A DNA stretch of 64,000 nt, taken from assembly GCA_964650905.1 (NCBI GenBank), contig CAZYVH010000001.1, positions 18,858-82,857 of the forward strand, in the 5' to 3' direction. Made by a program: the position numbers and the translations under genes. This document shows positions 8,405 through 15,993 of the stretch, one piece after another. How positions within the stretch are numbered: the stretch's first letter is position 1; every line of letters begins with the position of its first letter. Under the pieces are notes generated by a model. The model was given only the letters and a program-made list of their open reading frames with translations, was not told the origin of the DNA and made no database searches. The DNA is from SZUA-36 sp964650905. Its GTDB lineage: Bacteria; Pseudomonadota; Gammaproteobacteria; Xanthomonadales; SZUA-36.

Positions 8405-9898
8405 ATGACAGGACAAGATCGCGGGGCGGCACAAAGCGTGTCTGCAGACGCCACTACACATCCCCGGTTTCACACAGGCCGCCGGATTAAAGACACCGAG
8501 AGTATCTGCCCGGTCTGCCTTGCACCGGTAAATGCCACTGTCTACACGCGTCATGGCCAGGTCTGGATGGACAAGACCTGCGCAAAACACGGCCCGTTCA
8601 GCGCCCTGCTTGCATCCGATACACGACACTATTATGAAAGTTCACGACCCGCTGGCAAGACCACGTCCTGCTGCGCAAGCGCATGTGGCGATTCGTCGGA
8701 AAATCACAGTTGCAACATCCTCATAGAAATCACACAACGCTGTAACCTGAGCTGCCCAACCTGTTTTGCCGCCTCCACGCCACAGCATGGCCAACAGCTT
8801 GGCCTGCAGGAATTCACACGCCAGGTGGACGCTTTGGTCAGGGGCGGGAAAAACACCGCGGATGTGATCCAGTTATCAGGCGGCGAACCGACCATTCACC
8901 CACAATTATTTGAGATGATTGAGGTACTGGCAGAGCGCAACTTTCGCAAGATCTGCATCAATACCAATGGTATAAAGCTTGCCTCAGAAGCCTACGTTGA
9001 ACGCCTGGCAACGAGTCATCCCGGTTTGTCGGTCTACTTGCAGTTTGACGGCTTTGATCCACAAACCCACAGGCAACTGAGAGGACGTAGCGATTTCCTC
9101 AAAATCAAGCAAGCTGCAATCGTCAACTGTATGGCTTACGACATCCGGGTGGTACCGGTCATGACCCTGACCCGGGGGATCAATGAGCACGAGGTTGGAG
9201 ATTTTCTTAAGCTTGCCATCGACAACCCGGCCATCAATAACGTGGTGTTTCAGCCGGCGATGTATTCGGGACGTTATGAAAATACCATTGACGAGGAGCG
9301 CCTGACGCTGGCCGACGCGGTGCAACTGATATGTCAGCAGACAGGTGTTTTCACGGCTGATGATTTTTCACCCATACCGTGTTCCGACCCCAATTGTTTC
9401 AGTGTTGCCGTGGCCTTGCGCACACGCAGTGGTCCGCTGGGAGTGTCGCGTTACTTTCCGCGCCATGAGACCTGGAATGAAGCCGGCAACACCGAACTGA
9501 TTGCGGGGTTGACCGATTCACTGGATGGCCCAAAGGCTTTTAAACGGGCCATCGACTGGGCCGCCTCAGCCGATCATCTCGCACAACTTGATGATTCTGA
9601 AGTGGATCGTTTGCTGGATGGTTTGCTCGAATGGCAAGAGGAGCAACACCACACAGACAGCGAATTCTGGGGATCATTGCTGGTCATTGGCATCAAACCG
9701 TTTATGGATGCCTATACCTACGACCAGGACCGCATCGACAAATGCTGTGTNNNNNNNNNNNNNNNNNNNNNNNNNNNNNNNNNNNNNNNNNNNNNNNNNN
9801 NNNNNNNNNNNNNNNNNNNNNNNNNNNNNNNNNNNNNNNNNNNNNNNNNNGACCTCAATGAAACTGCAAACCCGACGGCCCAGGCACACGATGGATAA
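8405..9898 (+). CDS. Radical SAM protein of the MJ0619/Tes-like (TrsS-like) group, with internal gap
   Basis: Radical SAM enzyme, about 497 residues. The N-terminus has a CPVC pair (Cys35, Cys38) and a KTCAKHGPF segment (Cys59), then a Cys cluster at 89, 90, 94 and 103 just before the SAM-cluster motif CNLSCPTC (Cys113, Cys117, Cys120) and SGGEPT at 158-163. A Cys pair (447-448) follows DRID and runs into the N gap, where relatives usually have CCVH...PFC. This order of cysteines matches the superfamily containing archaeal methanopterin methylase MJ0619, tetraether lipid synthase, and a bacterial branch I recall as TrsS. These add or join unactivated carbons. The substrate is unknown. The stop codon overlaps the next gene by 8 bp, which supports pairing with that methyltransferase. 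Confidence 0.85.
   Translation: MTGQDRGAAQSVSADATTHPRFHTGRRIKDTESICPVCLAPVNATVYTRHGQVWMDKTCAKHGPFSALLASDTRHYYESSRPAGKTTSCCASACGDSSENHSCNILIEITQRCNLSCPTCFAASTPQHGQQLGLQEFTRQVDALVRGGKNTADVIQLSGGEPTIHPQLFEMIEVLAERNFRKICINTNGIKLASEAYVERLATSHPGLSVYLQFDGFDPQTHRQLRGRSDFLKIKQAAIVNCMAYDIRVVPVMTLTRGINEHEVGDFLKLAIDNPAINNVVFQPAMYSGRYENTIDEERLTLADAVQLICQQTGVFTADDFSPIPCSDPNCFSVAVALRTRSGPLGVSRYFPRHETWNEAGNTELIAGLTDSLDGPKAFKRAIDWAASADHLAQLDDSEVDRLLDGLLEWQEEQHHTDSEFWGSLLVIGIKPFMDAYTYDQDRIDKCCXXXXXXXXXXXXXXXXXXXXXXXXXXXXXXXXXXDLNETANPTAQAHDG
9751..9850. other. Assembly gap (100 N) in the radical SAM gene
   Basis: A fixed 100-N run removes the C-terminal cysteine region of the radical SAM protein. The frame after the gap ends at a TAA overlapping the next ATG, so the frame is probably right, though the missing length is unknown. 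Confidence 0.95.
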
Positions 9899-10709
9899 GC
9901 TTCAGGCCCCTGTACAAACAGGATGTTCGCTCGCCTCCAACGGCTGCAGTGAATTTTATGAGCAGGCCTGGGTGCGGCAAATCGCTGCGGAGTGCTTTCA
10001 CCCCGGAGGTGAAGATCTGACCTGCCGTAGCATCGCCTCGCTCGACCTTGACGCAGGCACCAGGGTGCTGGACCTCGGTTGTGGCACCGGCACCAGTGCT
10101 TTGCTGATGGCGAGCGAATTCCGGTTTGAGGTGACCGGGATCGACCGCAGTGTCAATAACATCGAACGCGCCCGGCAACGTGCTCGGGCGCTGGGGCGTG
10201 ATGCCAGCCACTTGCGTTTCCTTAGCTGTGATGCCGCTGACTTGCCGTTCGCCAGATATGAATTCGATGCTGTGCTGGCTGAGTGCACCTTCAGCCTGTT
10301 CGAAAACAAGGCTGCGGTGCTGACCGGCATCAAACGTGTTATGCGGCCCGGGGGAATGATCGCGCTGTCGGACATGGCCGTTAATGGGGCATTGCCTGAC
10401 GATGTCAGACAGGTAATCGCGCCCTGGAGCTGTCTCGAAGACGCATTCGATGACGAAGCTTATGTGCAGTTATTTAAAGATGCGGGGTTTGGGGTAAAGC
10501 AAAGTGTGGATGAAAGCCAGTCACTGCTGGCCATGGTGGCGCAACTCAAACGCAAACTGCTGATTCTGGCCAGTGGTGTGATCAGTGGTGACTTGCAAAT
10601 TCCCGGGTTCGATCCCGTTGAGGTCAGACACTACCTCGACCGGTTTGCCCGGCAGGTCAGCCTCGGGCGTGTCCGGTACCTGCGTTACTTGCTGCTTAAC
10701 CCGGGTTAA
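9891..10709 (+). CDS. Class I SAM-dependent methyltransferase, DVU_1556/TrsM-like
   Basis: Predicted methyltransferase of 272 residues. The ATG at 9891 overlaps the upstream stop in ATGGATAA, indicating translational coupling to the radical SAM gene. The SAM-binding motif VLDLGCGTGTSA follows a characteristic FHPGGEDLT segment; later motifs are ATG-like DRS after strand 2, and a post-I acidic region. The HPGG-xxLT lead-in resembles the methyltransferases I recall as the DVU_1556 family, found beside TrsS radical SAM proteins. The alternative is a generic UbiE/arsenite-type methyltransferase. The substrate is unknown. The last codons form a perfect palindrome (TTAACCCGGGTTAA, 10696-10709). Confidence 0.8.
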   Translation: MDKLQAPVQTGCSLASNGCSEFYEQAWVRQIAAECFHPGGEDLTCRSIASLDLDAGTRVLDLGCGTGTSALLMASEFRFEVTGIDRSVNNIERARQRARALGRDASHLRFLSCDAADLPFARYEFDAVLAECTFSLFENKAAVLTGIKRVMRPGGMIALSDMAVNGALPDDVRQVIAPWSCLEDAFDDEAYVQLFKDAGFGVKQSVDESQSLLAMVAQLKRKLLILASGVISGDLQIPGFDPVEVRHYLDRFARQVSLGRVRYLRYLLLNPG

Positions 10710-10904
10710 AACGTATGGCTCAACCACGGGTTGAACAAAGATACAGGACCTTCCAGAGTACGTGGGTTGTGAAGAAGCCATAAGTAGCATGCGGCTCAAT
10801 GCCCAACTCAACAAGAATTGCCTCGTGGTTTTTGATTATTTGTTACCAGGGCAGTTCGAATTACAAGTCAAAACTGAAATTTCCTGCATTTCTTCAAGCG
10901 ATCC

Positions 10905-10945
10905 TTGACATCATAATTAGCACCATATGATGTACAATATGGTGC
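10905..10945 (+). promoter_or_regulatory. Probable vapBC promoter and operator
   Basis: TTGACA at 10905-10910 and TATGAT at 10926-10931 form a promoter-like pair, although with a short 15-bp spacer. Overlapping the -10 is a perfect 9-bp inverted repeat, GCACCATAT (10920-10928) and ATATGGTGC (10937-10945), separated by 8 bp. This is the usual arrangement for autorepression by a VapBC complex. The antitoxin start is 23 bp further on. Confidence 0.65.
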
Positions 10946-10968
10946 AGACAAAATATCAGGGCACAATC

Positions 10969-11166
10969 ATGCGAACAACCGTAAATATTGACGATGAGTT
11001 GATGAAGGCTGCTCAGAAGTTGACAGGTATTAAGGAGAAGGCGGCATTGCTTCGTGCGGGTCTGCAGGCGCTGATCGAACAGGAGTCGGCCCGTCGCCTG
11101 GCCCTGCTTGGAGGGTCTGAGCCACAATTATCCAGTGTATCACGACGCCGAGCAGTGGATTCATGA
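10969..11166 (+). CDS. vapB: VapB-type antitoxin (ribbon-helix-helix)
   Basis: Antitoxin of 65 residues. The start MRTTVNIDDELM at 10969 is preferred over upstream in-frame ATGs, because those lie inside the operator palindrome and extend beyond the family's usual N-terminus. The first strand and helix match VapB/RHH proteins, which bind their own operator as dimers, while the C-terminal tail wraps the toxin. The last four bases (ATGA, 11163-11166) overlap the toxin start, so the pair is translationally coupled. It neutralises the VapC ribonuclease. Confidence 0.88.
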   Translation: MRTTVNIDDELMKAAQKLTGIKEKAALLRAGLQALIEQESARRLALLGGSEPQLSSVSRRRAVDS

Positions 11167-11528
11167 TCCTCGTCGACACATCCGTCTGGATTGACCATCT
11201 ACGCAAGGGAAACACCCGTTTAAATTCCCTGCTCTTAAGTGCGGCAGTGCAGGTCCATCCTTTTGTAATTGGCGAGTTGGCTTGTGGTAACCTCCACAAC
11301 AGGGGCCGGATTCTCAAGCTGCTCGGCGACCTGCCGGCAAGCAGGGTAGCCCGTGATCAGGAAGTGTTGTTCTTCATTGAACAAAACGACTTAATGGGTC
11401 GTGGGATTGGGTATATCGACGCACACCTGCTTGCCAGTGTCTCATTGTCCAGTCCGGCCCGTCTGTGGACGGTTGATCGGAAACTACGCATCGTTGCGGT
11501 TCAACTTGGACTGGCGCAGCCTGGGTAG
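11163..11528 (+). CDS. vapC: VapC-type PIN-domain ribonuclease toxin
   Basis: PIN-domain toxin of 121 residues. It starts with MILVDTSVWIDHL (first metal-binding Asp4), carries the conserved Glu in FVIGELACG, and Asp residues in GIGYIDAHLL and LWTVDRKL, which complete the Mg2+ site. VapC toxins cleave tRNA or rRNA and slow growth when the antitoxin is degraded. Length and motifs are intact, so the toxin is probably functional. It is isolated between the methyltransferase and a convergent thioredoxin-like gene, which fits independent acquisition. Confidence 0.9.
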   Translation: MILVDTSVWIDHLRKGNTRLNSLLLSAAVQVHPFVIGELACGNLHNRGRILKLLGDLPASRVARDQEVLFFIEQNDLMGRGIGYIDAHLLASVSLSSPARLWTVDRKLRIVAVQLGLAQPG

Positions 11529-11667
11529 TCCTCTTATCCATGTTAACTGAAGGCGTGTCACATCGAATGCCTCACAGCGATTGAAACGCGTATTCAATAT
11601 TGACATCGAAACTTGCGACAATGCAGTTAAACTGGTGGCTGTCCCTGTTCCTCCGCTGATGCTGAGA

Positions 11668-12216
11668 TCAGTCCCCGGATAGCCATAATCTGGACTGCAA
11701 ACCAAGTTTGCTTGAATAGCCAACTGAGCGGCTGACAATTCGACCCTGACCATCGATCACAAAATAGGTTGGAAAGCCGCGGATATGCCAGTTTTGAGAT
11801 GTTTTGGCATTACCCAGCATGACCGGCAGGTGCACACCGGTCTGGGCGATAAAGCCGCGCACTTCATCCAGACTCGTGTAATCGAGCGCAACCGCCCGGG
11901 CCCAGGATACCTTGCCACTGGCAACCAGGGCGTCGAGGTTGCCAATACTGTGACGGCAGTAGAAACACCACGGTGCAAAAAAATAGATCACGCCGGTCTG
12001 ACCCGTCACCATTTCACTGTCCGCACGCATGTCATCCAGCCAGGCCAGTTCCAGCGGGGGTGTTGGGCCGGTAGCAGGCAAATCGCGGGTTTGCCAGGCG
12101 TTGATAAGGACGAATGCAAGAATGAGCAGCGCTACATCGAATGCCAGTGCGCCCCAGTAATGTCCCCTCAACGCTTTCCATGCTGCTTTGAGTCTGGAAA
12201 AACGATCAAACATCAT
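11668..12216 (-). CDS. Membrane-anchored thioredoxin-like protein
   Basis: Product of 182 residues from MMFDRF. An N-terminal membrane segment (about residues 23-41) is followed by a periplasmic thioredoxin fold with active site WCFYC (Cys84, Cys87) and the cis-proline strand GFPTYFVID. It is similar to TlpA/ScsD-type redoxins that reduce or oxidise periplasmic disulfides; the partner is unknown. The start overlaps the end of the upstream ATL gene by about 11 bp (GATGATGTTTGA), so the two are co-expressed. A start 57 bp earlier is possible, but would lie deep in the ATL gene. Confidence 0.85.
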   Translation of the reverse strand: MMFDRFSRLKAAWKALRGHYWGALAFDVALLILAFVLINAWQTRDLPATGPTPPLELAWLDDMRADSEMVTGQTGVIYFFAPWCFYCRHSIGNLDALVASGKVSWARAVALDYTSLDEVRGFIAQTGVHLPVMLGNAKTSQNWHIRGFPTYFVIDGQGRIVSRSVGYSSKLGLQSRLWLSGD

Positions 12217-12580
12217 CGCCCCACAGCAAGCGGTCCACGGCCCCGCGGTAACCGTAGCGTTCAAGGTCAATTTTTCCGTTTAGAAATGTCACGCCTTCAC
12301 GCTCCAGACAGTTTTTTTGCCTGCGCCAACCACTTGAATCCTCTGGAAATGATATTTTTCCCTGTGCATTGATGACGCGGTGCCAGGGCAATTGAATCCC
12401 ACGCGGCGCCCGGCGCATGGCCTGGCTGACGCGGCGCGCGGCACCCGGCATGCCCGCAAGACGGGCAACCTCACCATAGGTCAGCACATGGCCAGACGGT
12501 ATTTCACCGACAACTTTCCAGACACTTCGGTACCAGTTGGTCTGCGTGCTGTTCGTAAGTTTGCCATCCGGGTTTGTCAT
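12206..12580 (-). CDS. Alkyltransferase-like protein (ATL), MGMT homologue without the acceptor cysteine
   Basis: Protein of 124 residues homologous to the DNA-binding domain of O6-methylguanine-DNA methyltransferase. The PCHRV active site reads PWHRV, with Trp66 in place of the alkyl-accepting Cys. That is the diagnostic change of ATL proteins, which bind O6-alkylguanine, flip it and hand the lesion to nucleotide excision repair. The DNA-binding helix (YGEVARLAGMPGAARRVSQ) and arginine finger are conserved. The start at 12580 has AGG 8 bp upstream. It overlaps the thioredoxin-like gene downstream. Confidence 0.92.
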   Translation of the reverse strand: MTNPDGKLTNSTQTNWYRSVWKVVGEIPSGHVLTYGEVARLAGMPGAARRVSQAMRRAPRGIQLPWHRVINAQGKISFPEDSSGWRRQKNCLEREGVTFLNGKIDLERYGYRGAVDRLLWGDDV

Positions 12581-12675
12581 GCATAAAACCTGAAAATTTT
12601 CGCCGTCACATACCATTAATTCCTGTCACAAGGTAGCATGTAACAAGACAGCATTCACAGTAACAAGAGACCCGT

Positions 12676-13302
12676 ATGACACAAAAAGCTGACATCAAAT
12701 TTAAACGTCTGGCCGAACTGGGCAGTCATGACTTCAAACTTGCCTGCGAAGTCCTCGATGCCGGCAAGGTCTGCCACGTGGGTTTCAGCCAGGCAGGACA
12801 ACCCTATGTTGTACCGATGGCCTATGCCCGCCAGGGTGATCAATTACTACTGCACGGCTCGGTACTCAGTCGCCTGATGAAAGGCCTGGCCTCAGGGTTG
12901 CCGTGTTGCGTGACCGTGACGCATTTTGACGGCCTGGTATATGCACGCTCGGCCTTTCATTCTTCCATGAGTTACCGCTCGACCATGGTTTTTGGTATTG
13001 CGCACCCTATCCTGGATATAGATAAAAAACGTAGTGGTTTCCATGCGCTGGTGGATCACCTGATGCCGGGCAGACGCGCCGAGCTGAGACCATCGACCCT
13101 CAAGGAACTTAACGCGACCATGCTGTTGTCCCTGCCGATCAAGACATTCAGCACAAAATGTGACAGTGGGCCGCCGGAGGATCCAAAAGCAGATATGCAA
13201 CAAGCCGTGTGGGCTGGTGTGGTGCCATTACAGACGGTCGCCGGGGAACCGCAGGACGCTCCGGACCTGTTACCGGGGATTTCGAGACCGGATTATTTGT
13301 GA
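12676..13302 (+). CDS. Pyridoxamine 5'-phosphate oxidase-like FMN-binding protein (NimA-related family)
   Basis: Soluble protein of 208 residues with the split-barrel pattern of the pyridoxamine-phosphate-oxidase-like group: GKVCHVGFSQAGQPYVVPM, then LLLHGSVLSRLMKGL and a YRSTMVFG segment. This branch (Pyridox_ox_2, related to nitroimidazole reductase NimA) binds FMN or haem, and physiological substrates are generally unknown. It is divergent from the ATL gene and convergent with trmJ. A true PdxH role is unlikely, because the PdxH substrate motifs are absent. Confidence 0.8.
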   Translation: MTQKADIKFKRLAELGSHDFKLACEVLDAGKVCHVGFSQAGQPYVVPMAYARQGDQLLLHGSVLSRLMKGLASGLPCCVTVTHFDGLVYARSAFHSSMSYRSTMVFGIAHPILDIDKKRSGFHALVDHLMPGRRAELRPSTLKELNATMLLSLPIKTFSTKCDSGPPEDPKADMQQAVWAGVVPLQTVAGEPQDAPDLLPGISRPDYL

Positions 13303-13342
13303 GTACCGGTTTTCAGCTTAGCGATGAAAAGGCGCTGTCGCT

Positions 13343-14119
13343 TTACTCTGACCTCCTAACCTTCTGCACTGCCGCCAGAATGCCGCGCAGTATATTGATT
13401 TCGTTCTGGTCCGGACGGGCGCGGTTGAACAGACGTCTGAGCCGCATCAGCAGACGTCTTGGTTGAGCCGGGTTCAAAAACCCGATATCCAGCAAAGTCT
13501 GCTCAAGATGCGTGTAAAACCATTCCATCTGGCCTGCGTCAACCGGAATCCGGTCCGCGGAATCCCTCTTGGCAGGAGCGCCGCCAAGCGCGGCCATGCG
13601 TAGCTCATAGGCCATCACCTGCACGGCCTGGGCGAGATTAAGAGAACCATAATCGGGATTGGTGTTGATCTGCACCAACTGGTGGCAACGCTGCATCTCC
13701 TCGTTGGTCAGACCATAGTTCTCACGGCCAAACAATATGGCAACGTCCTGTCCACCCGGTTCGGCCAGGGCGGTGGCAGCGGCCAGGCGTATGTCCATTT
13801 GCGGCATTGGCAGGCTACGCAGACGTGCGCTGGTGCCCAGTACCAGTGAGCAACCTTCCAATGCAGATTCAAGCGCTGCATGCACCGTGGCCCCCTGCAG
13901 CAAATCGTCAGCGCCGGACGCCATGGCGGTCGCTTGCGCGCCGGGAAAAATTTTTGGTGTAACCAGGTGCAACTGTTTCAAACCCATGACTTTCATGGCA
14001 CGGGCGGTTGCACCGATGTTCCCGGGGTGGGTCGTGTTGATCAGCACAATGCGGACCGCTGACAAAGACGCTGCCACCTGCGCCCCGCTTCTGTTATCCT
14101 GTGCCGCCTTCATGTGCAT
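13343..14119 (-). CDS. trmJ: tRNA (cytidine/uridine-32 2'-O)-methyltransferase
   Basis: SPOUT-class enzyme that 2'-O-methylates position 32 of the tRNA anticodon loop. The sequence follows TrmJ throughout: RIVLINTTHPGNIGATARAM at the start of the fold, LVLGTSAR, LFGRENYGLTNEE and the knotted SAM site NPDYGSLNLAQAVQVMAYE. The C-terminal helical tail is FYTHLEQTLLDIGF. About 258 residues from the ATG at 14119; 14113 is also possible. The longer open frame up to 14530 is antisense to suhB and not part of the protein. It is divergent from suhB, as in E. coli. Confidence 0.93.
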   Translation of the reverse strand: MHMKAAQDNRSGAQVAASLSAVRIVLINTTHPGNIGATARAMKVMGLKQLHLVTPKIFPGAQATAMASGADDLLQGATVHAALESALEGCSLVLGTSARLRSLPMPQMDIRLAAATALAEPGGQDVAILFGRENYGLTNEEMQRCHQLVQINTNPDYGSLNLAQAVQVMAYELRMAALGGAPAKRDSADRIPVDAGQMEWFYTHLEQTLLDIGFLNPAQPRRLLMRLRRLFNRARPDQNEINILRGILAAVQKVRRSE

Positions 14120-14125
14120 AGATGA

Positions 14126-14929
14126 TTGACCATGGCTCATCCCGTTTTGAATATTGCAATCGCTGCCGCGCAAGTTGCCGGTGACATTATGCGCCGCGAG
14201 CTTCCAAGGGTGTCGTCCATCCCGGTAACACGCAAGGCACGGCATGATTATGTCAGTGAGATCGACAAAACCTGCGAGGCTGAGATTGTACGTGAAATTA
14301 AGCGTTTTCACCCGGACCACGCGTTCCTGGGAGAAGAAGGCGGCGCCCAGGGTGACAGCAATTTCGTGTGGATCATAGACCCGCTGGATGGTACCAGTAA
14401 CTACCTGCATGGTATGCCGCATTTTGCCGTCTCCATCGCCCTTGAGGTCAAGGGTCGCACCGAGCACGCGGTCGTCTATGACCCCATGCGCGATGAGATG
14501 TTCAGCGCCAGCCGCGGCAGTGGAGCCCACATGAATAATACGCGTATCAGGGTTTCCAACCGTACAACACTGGACAACGCCATCCTGGCGACCGCGTTCC
14601 CGTTCCGCCAGCGCGGCATGATGGGTGTTTATACCGGGATATTCAGTGAAGTTTACCGAAAAATTGAGGATGTTCGCCGCTGCGGAGCGGCGGCACTGGA
14701 CCTCGCATGGGTCGCGGCCGGCAGGGTTGACGGTTATTTTGAGATCGGGCTCAAACCATGGGATGTGGCTGCCGGGACCTTGCTGGTACGTGAAGCCGGT
14801 GGTGTGGTGACCGACTTTGACGGTGCTGATCAGGTCGGAAAATCGAATTCAATATTAGCCGCACCTTACAAACTGATGACACCGTTAAGACAGATCATCG
14901 AACCCCGCTGGGCAAAAGCCAGGCGCTAG
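14126..14929 (+). CDS. suhB: Inositol-1-monophosphatase family protein
   Basis: Mg2+-dependent phosphatase of 267 residues, typical SuhB length. Metal-binding motifs are GEEGG and WIIDPLDGTSNY, and the C-terminal motif WDVAAGTLLVREAGG is present. In E. coli, SuhB hydrolyses inositol phosphate and also joins rRNA antitermination complexes. ATG at 14126 or 14132. It is divergently paired with trmJ with only a few bases between starts, so their promoters must overlap the coding ends. Confidence 0.95.
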   Translation: MTMAHPVLNIAIAAAQVAGDIMRRELPRVSSIPVTRKARHDYVSEIDKTCEAEIVREIKRFHPDHAFLGEEGGAQGDSNFVWIIDPLDGTSNYLHGMPHFAVSIALEVKGRTEHAVVYDPMRDEMFSASRGSGAHMNNTRIRVSNRTTLDNAILATAFPFRQRGMMGVYTGIFSEVYRKIEDVRRCGAAALDLAWVAAGRVDGYFEIGLKPWDVAAGTLLVREAGGVVTDFDGADQVGKSNSILAAPYKLMTPLRQIIEPRWAKARR

Positions 14930-14934
14930 GCTGT

Positions 14935-15037
14935 CGTCATCCCGGACTTGATCCGGGATCTCAACGGGTACGTGGTACTTCAAATGGACCCCGGCTCGGG
15001 GGCCGGGGTGACGGGTTTTCGGGGGCCGGGGTGACGG
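14935..15037. repeat. Intergenic palindromic repeat with a tandem duplicated 18-mer
   Basis: The space between convergent suhB and secF holds the inverted repeat CCCGGA-N5-TCCGGG (14941-14957), flanked by a GTCATCC-type sequence, then CCCCGGC/GCCGGGG complementary arms. The 18-mer CGGGGGCCGGGGTGACGG occurs twice, at 14997-15014 and 15020-15037 (23-bp period). This resembles the short GTCATCCCGGA-type interspersed palindromes common in proteobacterial genomes. Its position between convergent genes would suit a bidirectional terminator. Confidence 0.65.
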
Positions 15038-15042
15038 ATTAA

Positions 15043-15984
15043 TCAGGGCCGTGCTTTCAGCTTGGCACCCTCTTTCTCGACCTCCATCAGGTCATATTTA
15101 CTGACTCCCAGCATCAGCAAAACGGTGCTGGCGACATAGATGGACGAGTAGGTGCCGACCACGATGCCTGCCACCAGCGTGAAAGCAAAACTGTGGATGA
15201 TCTGACCGCCGATAAAAAACAGCGTCAGCAATACGATCAGGGTCGTTGACGACGTCATGATCGTACGTGACAGGGTCTCGTTGATGGAAGTGTTGACCAC
15301 GTCAAGTGGTTGGCGTTTGCGATAACGCGGGAAATTTTCACGAATACGGTCAAACACCACGATGGTGTCATTGAGTGAATAACCCACAACGGCCAGCAGA
15401 GCAGCCACGACTGTCAGATCAAATTCGATCTGCAGGAAGGACAATACGCCCATGCTGATGATGACGTCGTGGATCAGGGCCGCGACGGCACCCACAGAAA
15501 AACGCCATTGAAAGCGGAACATGACATACAAAAACACACCGGCCATGGCATAGATAACCGCCAGGATACCCTGCTCCGCCAGTTCGTCACCCACTTGCGG
15601 CCCTACAAATTCAACCCGTCGCATTTCAATTTCACCTTCCACACCCTGGTTCAGTGCTGCCAGTACACGGGTGGATAATTCCGCGCTGCTTTCCTCACTA
15701 CCGGTCGGCGGTATACGCACAACGATGTCAGTGGCTGCGCCAAAGGTCTGCACGATGGCGTTGTCGAAACCGGCTTCATCCAGGTTGTTGCGCACATCGC
15801 GGGTTTGGGGTGCGGCCGGGTAGCTGACTTCAATCAATGTGCCACCAGTGAAATCCAGACCGAAATTCAATCCAAATGTAAACAGCGAAACGATGGCCAG
15901 CACGATCAGTGTGGATGAAAAAACCAGCGCCACGCGGCTCTGGCTCATGAAATCGATGTTGGTCTTGCGGTTTAGTAATTTCAT
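15043..15984 (-). CDS. secF: Protein translocase subunit SecF
   Basis: Inner-membrane component of the SecDF complex, which uses proton motive force to pull exported proteins through SecYEG. At 313 residues with six expected membrane segments, it has the FGLNFGLDFTGGTLIEV signature at the start of the periplasmic domain and VGYSLNDTIVVFDRIRENF in the fourth-fifth membrane region. AAGGACTTGAG precedes the ATG. It is nine bases after secD and the last gene of the yajC-secD-secF operon. Confidence 0.97.
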   Translation of the reverse strand: MKLLNRKTNIDFMSQSRVALVFSSTLIVLAIVSLFTFGLNFGLDFTGGTLIEVSYPAAPQTRDVRNNLDEAGFDNAIVQTFGAATDIVVRIPPTGSEESSAELSTRVLAALNQGVEGEIEMRRVEFVGPQVGDELAEQGILAVIYAMAGVFLYVMFRFQWRFSVGAVAALIHDVIISMGVLSFLQIEFDLTVVAALLAVVGYSLNDTIVVFDRIRENFPRYRKRQPLDVVNTSINETLSRTIMTSSTTLIVLLTLFFIGGQIIHSFAFTLVAGIVVGTYSSIYVASTVLLMLGVSKYDLMEVEKEGAKLKARP

Positions 15985-15993
15985 CTCAAGTCC

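Noticed and set aside
10696..10709. Palindrome TTAACCCGGGTTAA at the methyltransferase end as a terminator
   Set aside because: The stem is loop-less and no T-tract follows; it is probably a coincidence of codon choice near the stop.
14120..14530. N-terminal extension of trmJ by about 137 codons
   Set aside because: This part is antisense to suhB and lacks TrmJ homology, which begins at the RIVLINTTHPGN region.
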